From: Bacteroidales bacterium
GTDB taxonomy: Bacteria; Bacteroidota; Bacteroidia; Bacteroidales; Paludibacteraceae
Direction of reading: 5' to 3'
Length of the DNA stretch: 64,000 bases
NCBI GenBank assembly: GCA_015061115.1
Contig: SUXE01000013.1
Location: 62,001-126,000, forward strand
The position numbers and the translations under genes were made by a program. The notes beneath the pieces are model-generated. The model was not told the origin of the DNA, made no database searches, and saw only the letters and a list, made by a program, of their open reading frames with translations. Of the stretch, positions 61,324 through 64,000 are shown piece by piece (positions within the stretch are counted from its first letter, which is position 1; each line of letters opens with the position of its first letter).

Positions 61324-62784
61324 TTAAAACTGGAAATAAATAAACTGAGAATCTTCAACACAGCCAAATTTTATTATAATGGCTAAAATAATATAATCAA
61401 TGACAAACAGTTTCCATATCTGTCTATCTTTATATTTTTCATGAATCTGAAGTGCATATTCCTTTTTTCTAGAAGTCCACTCCAAAACAAATAAAAGAAG
61501 TATGAATACAATGATCGACAATTTTATTGGACATTCAAAATGCCATGGGCCTGTAAACAAATGCTTTATATAATCAAAAGCAGAATAAGTGTCTTTAGCA
61601 AAAAATATGACTTGTCCAATTCCAACAAGAATATAAGTTTGTATCATCTTGATAAAATCCTTAAATAAAGGCAAACCATATTTTCCTTCTTTCAATTTCT
61701 TGTTTTTTCCTAACTTGCCAGAATAAACAATAGGAATAAATAGAATACTATGAAATATACCGAACACAGCATATGTCCAATTCGCACCATGCCACAAACC
61801 TATAATAACAAGATTTGCCGTTATTGCCAACATAATACCTATATTAGCCATGTCTCTGAATCTAAGACATAATGGAGTGAAAACATAGTCTGTTATCCAA
61901 CTTGTAAGTGACATATGCCATCTGTTCCAATATTCAGATACGTTTCTGGCTAATAATGGATGATTGAAATTCTTTGTCACATCAAATCCTAATATTTTGC
62001 TTACACCTATTGCCATATTGGTATATCCGTCAAAATCGGCATAAACCTGAATAGGTGACAATAAAATTGCAAGGATCAAAAATGATGACGACATGCTTTG
62101 GTAATCATTCCATGCCTGTGATGTGACTGTCGCCAAATTATCTGCGACCACAACTTTTGTGAATATACCCCACAATATCTGCTGACAGCCATCAACTGCC
62201 TTGTCGTATACCAAACAATGATTTGTCCTCAATTGAGTAAGAAATGTATTGGGTCTGTCTATTGGACCAGAAGATATTGTCGGAAAAAATGAGATATACG
62301 TTGCAAATTCCAATAAATTTTCTGCCGGTTGCGTCTTTTTACGTTTTATTTCTATCAAATAACTAATTAATTTAAACGTAAAGAAACTAACTCCCACTGG
62401 TAAAACAATATTCAGTGTTGACCATGACACACCAACACCTAATTGTTTGAACATTTCTGCTACAGATTCAGCAAAGAAATTTAGATACTTAAAATACAAA
62501 AGGAGACCTATTCCTATTACCACACCTGACTTCATATAGCAGGATGCTTTCCCCTTTTCATTTTTATCCATTTCTTTTTTTATCTGCGCTCCTAACCAAT
62601 AAAAAAGCACAGTTACAACAAACAGAATAGGCAACATTTTCCAATCGACAAAACCATAGAAAAAATAACTTGCCAATAAAAGCCAAATATTTTGTCTTGT
62701 TGCCGACTGTTTTATTACAGGAGTGTAGTAGACTACAAAAACAACAATGAAAAAAAGTAGAAAAACTAATGAATTAACAACCAT
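61324..62784 (-). CDS. MBOAT-family membrane O-acyltransferase (AlgI/DltB-like)
   Basis: A 486-residue polytopic protein with the MBOAT marks YWNRWHMSLTSWITDYVFTPL (H290) and IGLWHGANWTYAVFG (catalytic H332). Such enzymes pass an acyl group from a carrier across the inner membrane to an extracellular polymer or lipid. The gene lies 9 bases downstream of an acyl carrier protein gene, and an FkbH-like gene precedes that, so the acyl donor is probably loaded on that carrier. A glyceryl group is possible. The SGNH-like gene follows after 5 bases. Acceptor unknown; no glycosyltransferase is in the visible part of the operon. Confidence 0.88.
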   Translation of the reverse strand: MVVNSLVFLLFFIVVFVVYYTPVIKQSATRQNIWLLLASYFFYGFVDWKMLPILFVVTVLFYWLGAQIKKEMDKNEKGKASCYMKSGVVIGIGLLLYFKYLNFFAESVAEMFKQLGVGVSWSTLNIVLPVGVSFFTFKLISYLIEIKRKKTQPAENLLEFATYISFFPTISSGPIDRPNTFLTQLRTNHCLVYDKAVDGCQQILWGIFTKVVVADNLATVTSQAWNDYQSMSSSFLILAILLSPIQVYADFDGYTNMAIGVSKILGFDVTKNFNHPLLARNVSEYWNRWHMSLTSWITDYVFTPLCLRFRDMANIGIMLAITANLVIIGLWHGANWTYAVFGIFHSILFIPIVYSGKLGKNKKLKEGKYGLPLFKDFIKMIQTYILVGIGQVIFFAKDTYSAFDYIKHLFTGPWHFECPIKLSIIVFILLLFVLEWTSRKKEYALQIHEKYKDRQIWKLFVIDYIILAIIIKFGCVEDSQFIYFQF

Positions 62785-62793
62785 AATAATTGC

Positions 62794-63030
62794 TTACTTT
62801 GCCAAAATAGAATCAACCATTTCGCCGACATTGTTCCACTCAAGAATTTCCTCCGATGTAAATCTCAATTTTAATGTTTTCTCAATTTCCACGATCAATT
62901 GGATGTGAGTCAATGATGTCCATTCTTCAATGTCATCTGCACATGTATTATCATTTAATTCTATCTCTTCATTGTCAAGAACATCTCTAAAAATCTCGTT
63001 CAATTTCTCAAAAACCTCTTTTCTTTCCAT
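62794..63030 (-). CDS. Acyl carrier protein of the MBOAT operon
   Basis: A 78-residue acidic helical protein. The phosphopantetheine site is the serine in EEWTSLTHI (S39), a variant of the usual DSL triplet typical of stand-alone carriers in FkbH or peptide-synthesis clusters rather than the fatty-acid ACP. The helix LIVEIEKTLKLRFTSEEIL follows the carrier-fold pattern. It lies between the FkbH-like gene (87 bases upstream) and the MBOAT gene (9 bases downstream). It probably carries an acyl or glyceryl thioester made by the FkbH-like enzyme. Confidence 0.88.
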   Translation of the reverse strand: MERKEVFEKLNEIFRDVLDNEEIELNDNTCADDIEEWTSLTHIQLIVEIEKTLKLRFTSEEILEWNNVGEMVDSILAK

Positions 63031-63117
63031 AATCTATAATTTTTACTAATGAATTCTATTTATACACTATATGAAAACAGATTATTTATGCTTTTGGTTA
63101 TACAAATCCAAATAATG

Positions 63118-64000
63118 TCATTGTTTATTTGTTTGTGTAGCAATATAGCATTCACGTGACTGATAACTTTCTACTTCCAATTCATACAAATCCGTTTCCG
63201 CTGTCTCTATCTTTTTGAATCCTAGATTTGGATAATGCTTTTCTACCATTTTATTCATAGCAGTAGGCAGATATTCTCCAACAATACGTTTGTAACCTGC
63301 TTTTCTAGCACATTCAACCATTGTATTCAAAGTATAATTCTCCATACCTCGCTTTAAAACTCGACAACTCATAAACCACGTATCTACAAATAATGTCTCA
63401 CTATCACATGGTTTGAGTATGACAACAGCAATTAGTCCATTATCACCGAACTTGTCTTCCAAAGTAAAACTTAAATCAATAATACTAGGATCATCCGCAT
63501 AGGCCTTTATATCAGCTTCTGTATATCGAATCGTTCGGAGATTGAATTGATTGCTTCGTTGTGAAAGCTGTGCTACACGAGGAATATCAAATTTCGTGAA
63601 TCCGCCGACCTTGGATATCATATTCAACGATTTAAGATAATCAGCCTCATTTGTAAAAGTCTTACTGAACGATACTCGCTTAGCCTCAACCTGATATTGC
63701 TTTGTACGATCTTTATCAAGATTGCTATAACTTGCAGTTTCAAAGAGATTCAATGAATATAGATATTCCAAATAATCTCCTGGATCTTGTGGAAGTTCCG
63801 GTACAGTTATGTCTGGAATGTTCTCACGCACCATATTTCGCTCAAATGGATTGTCATCAAGAAAAACCATTGAACTGAAACCAATATTTAAAATCTGCTG
63901 AATATTGCGTATATTATCTACTTTTGTCTCCCAGTTAGCCTGAAATACTGCAATGTCTTCAAGTTTGAGTACCATATCAGGATGCTTCTCAAATGGCTCT
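63118..64000 (-). CDS. FkbH-like HAD-superfamily protein with GNAT-like C-terminus, partial
   Basis: The reading frame enters from the right edge without a start (first residues EPFEKHPDMVLKLEDI), so the N-terminus with the HAD nucleophile is missing. The visible 294 codons show MVFLDDNPFERNMVREN, the HAD motif III/IV region typical of FkbH (DDNPxER), and a C-terminal acetyltransferase-like domain (GDNGLIAVVIL ... MENYTLNTMVECARKAG ... YLPTAMNKMVEKHYPNLGF). FkbH proteins dephosphorylate 1,3-bisphosphoglycerate and load a glyceryl group on a carrier protein. An ACP gene follows, then MBOAT and SGNH genes, so carrier-bound glycerate transfer is a reasonable reading. Confidence 0.85.
   Translation of the reverse strand, partial: EPFEKHPDMVLKLEDIAVFQANWETKVDNIRNIQQILNIGFSSMVFLDDNPFERNMVRENIPDITVPELPQDPGDYLEYLYSLNLFETASYSNLDKDRTKQYQVEAKRVSFSKTFTNEADYLKSLNMISKVGGFTKFDIPRVAQLSQRSNQFNLRTIRYTEADIKAYADDPSIIDLSFTLEDKFGDNGLIAVVILKPCDSETLFVDTWFMSCRVLKRGMENYTLNTMVECARKAGYKRIVGEYLPTAMNKMVEKHYPNLGFKKIETAETDLYELEVESYQSRECYIATQTNKQ

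Noticed and set aside
1..64000. tRNA or rRNA genes
   Set aside because: I looked through the intergenic stretches on both strands and found no cloverleaf with a GTTCRA T-loop or rRNA-like sequence; a dedicated scan such as tRNAscan-SE would settle it.

Overview
The window is a low-GC chromosomal segment from a member of the Bacteroidota, most likely order Bacteroidales. The evidence is the -7 promoter motif TAnnTTTG in front of many genes, several proteins with a C-terminal type IX secretion (T9SS) sorting domain, a thr operon with a phosphoglycerate-mutase-like gene where thrB would be, the gene order dut-TPR-DUF4292-EnvC, and outer-membrane beta-barrel families typical of the phylum. The T9SS cargo argues against the common human-gut Bacteroides species. 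I cannot name the genus from sequence alone. I see no rRNA, tRNA, CRISPR array, transposase or integrase.

Left third (1-24.5 kb), all on the minus strand. A partial TPR-containing gene runs off the left edge. Next is pyrE with an SRPBCC-fold partner, sharing a promoter and terminator. A long housekeeping operon follows (dut, TPR protein, DUF4292 lipoprotein, EnvC-like factor, Wzz-like membrane protein, aroB, aroA), covering nucleotide hygiene, cell-envelope assembly and the shikimate pathway. Then come secreted proteins: a clan GH-A glycoside hydrolase with CBM6, an OmpA-type protein with five calcium-binding TSP3 repeats, a 2964-residue protein built of about 35 small MBG-like modules, and a short T9SS cargo protein.

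Centre (24.6-38 kb), plus strand. The threonine operon (thrA, PGAM-like gene, thrC) leads into an accessory region rich in structured intergenic repeats. It carries two compact gene sets. The first is an ADP-ribosylglycohydrolase next to a translationally coupled DUF3791-DUF3990-DUF3791 triad; DUF3990 looks like an ADP-ribosyltransferase fold, so this resembles a toxin-antitoxin module with an eraser enzyme. The second is a small XRE regulator, preceded by a 145-nt imperfect hairpin, followed by YaaW-like, DUF1232, LRAT-like and M48-TerB-like genes; the first two share an identical 28-nt leader motif. I consider these two sets the best candidates for an undescribed system.

Right (38-57 kb). 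On the minus strand are a CYTH phosphohydrolase, an outer-membrane beta-barrel receptor and the operon small membrane protein-argH-rsfS-ftsH. A repeat-filled gap is followed on the plus strand by a small secreted protein and then by an RHS locus: a T9SS-sorted partner, a 1987-residue SpvB/RHS toxin, and a downstream series of alternating C-terminal tip cassettes and small membrane (immunity-like) genes, with a 324-nt perfect duplication and a last truncated cassette.

Right edge (57.5-64 kb). A GPH-family sugar symporter overlaps an M28 glutaminyl-cyclase-like lipoprotein on the plus strand. A convergent minus-strand operon encodes FkbH-like, acyl carrier, MBOAT and SGNH-like proteins, consistent with carrier-bound acyl (possibly glyceryl) transfer to an extracellular glycan or lipid; its first gene runs off the right edge.

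At least four families of short structured intergenic repeats recur, almost all in the accessory regions. In two of them the stems change in a compensatory way between copies, which suggests selection on RNA or DNA secondary structure.
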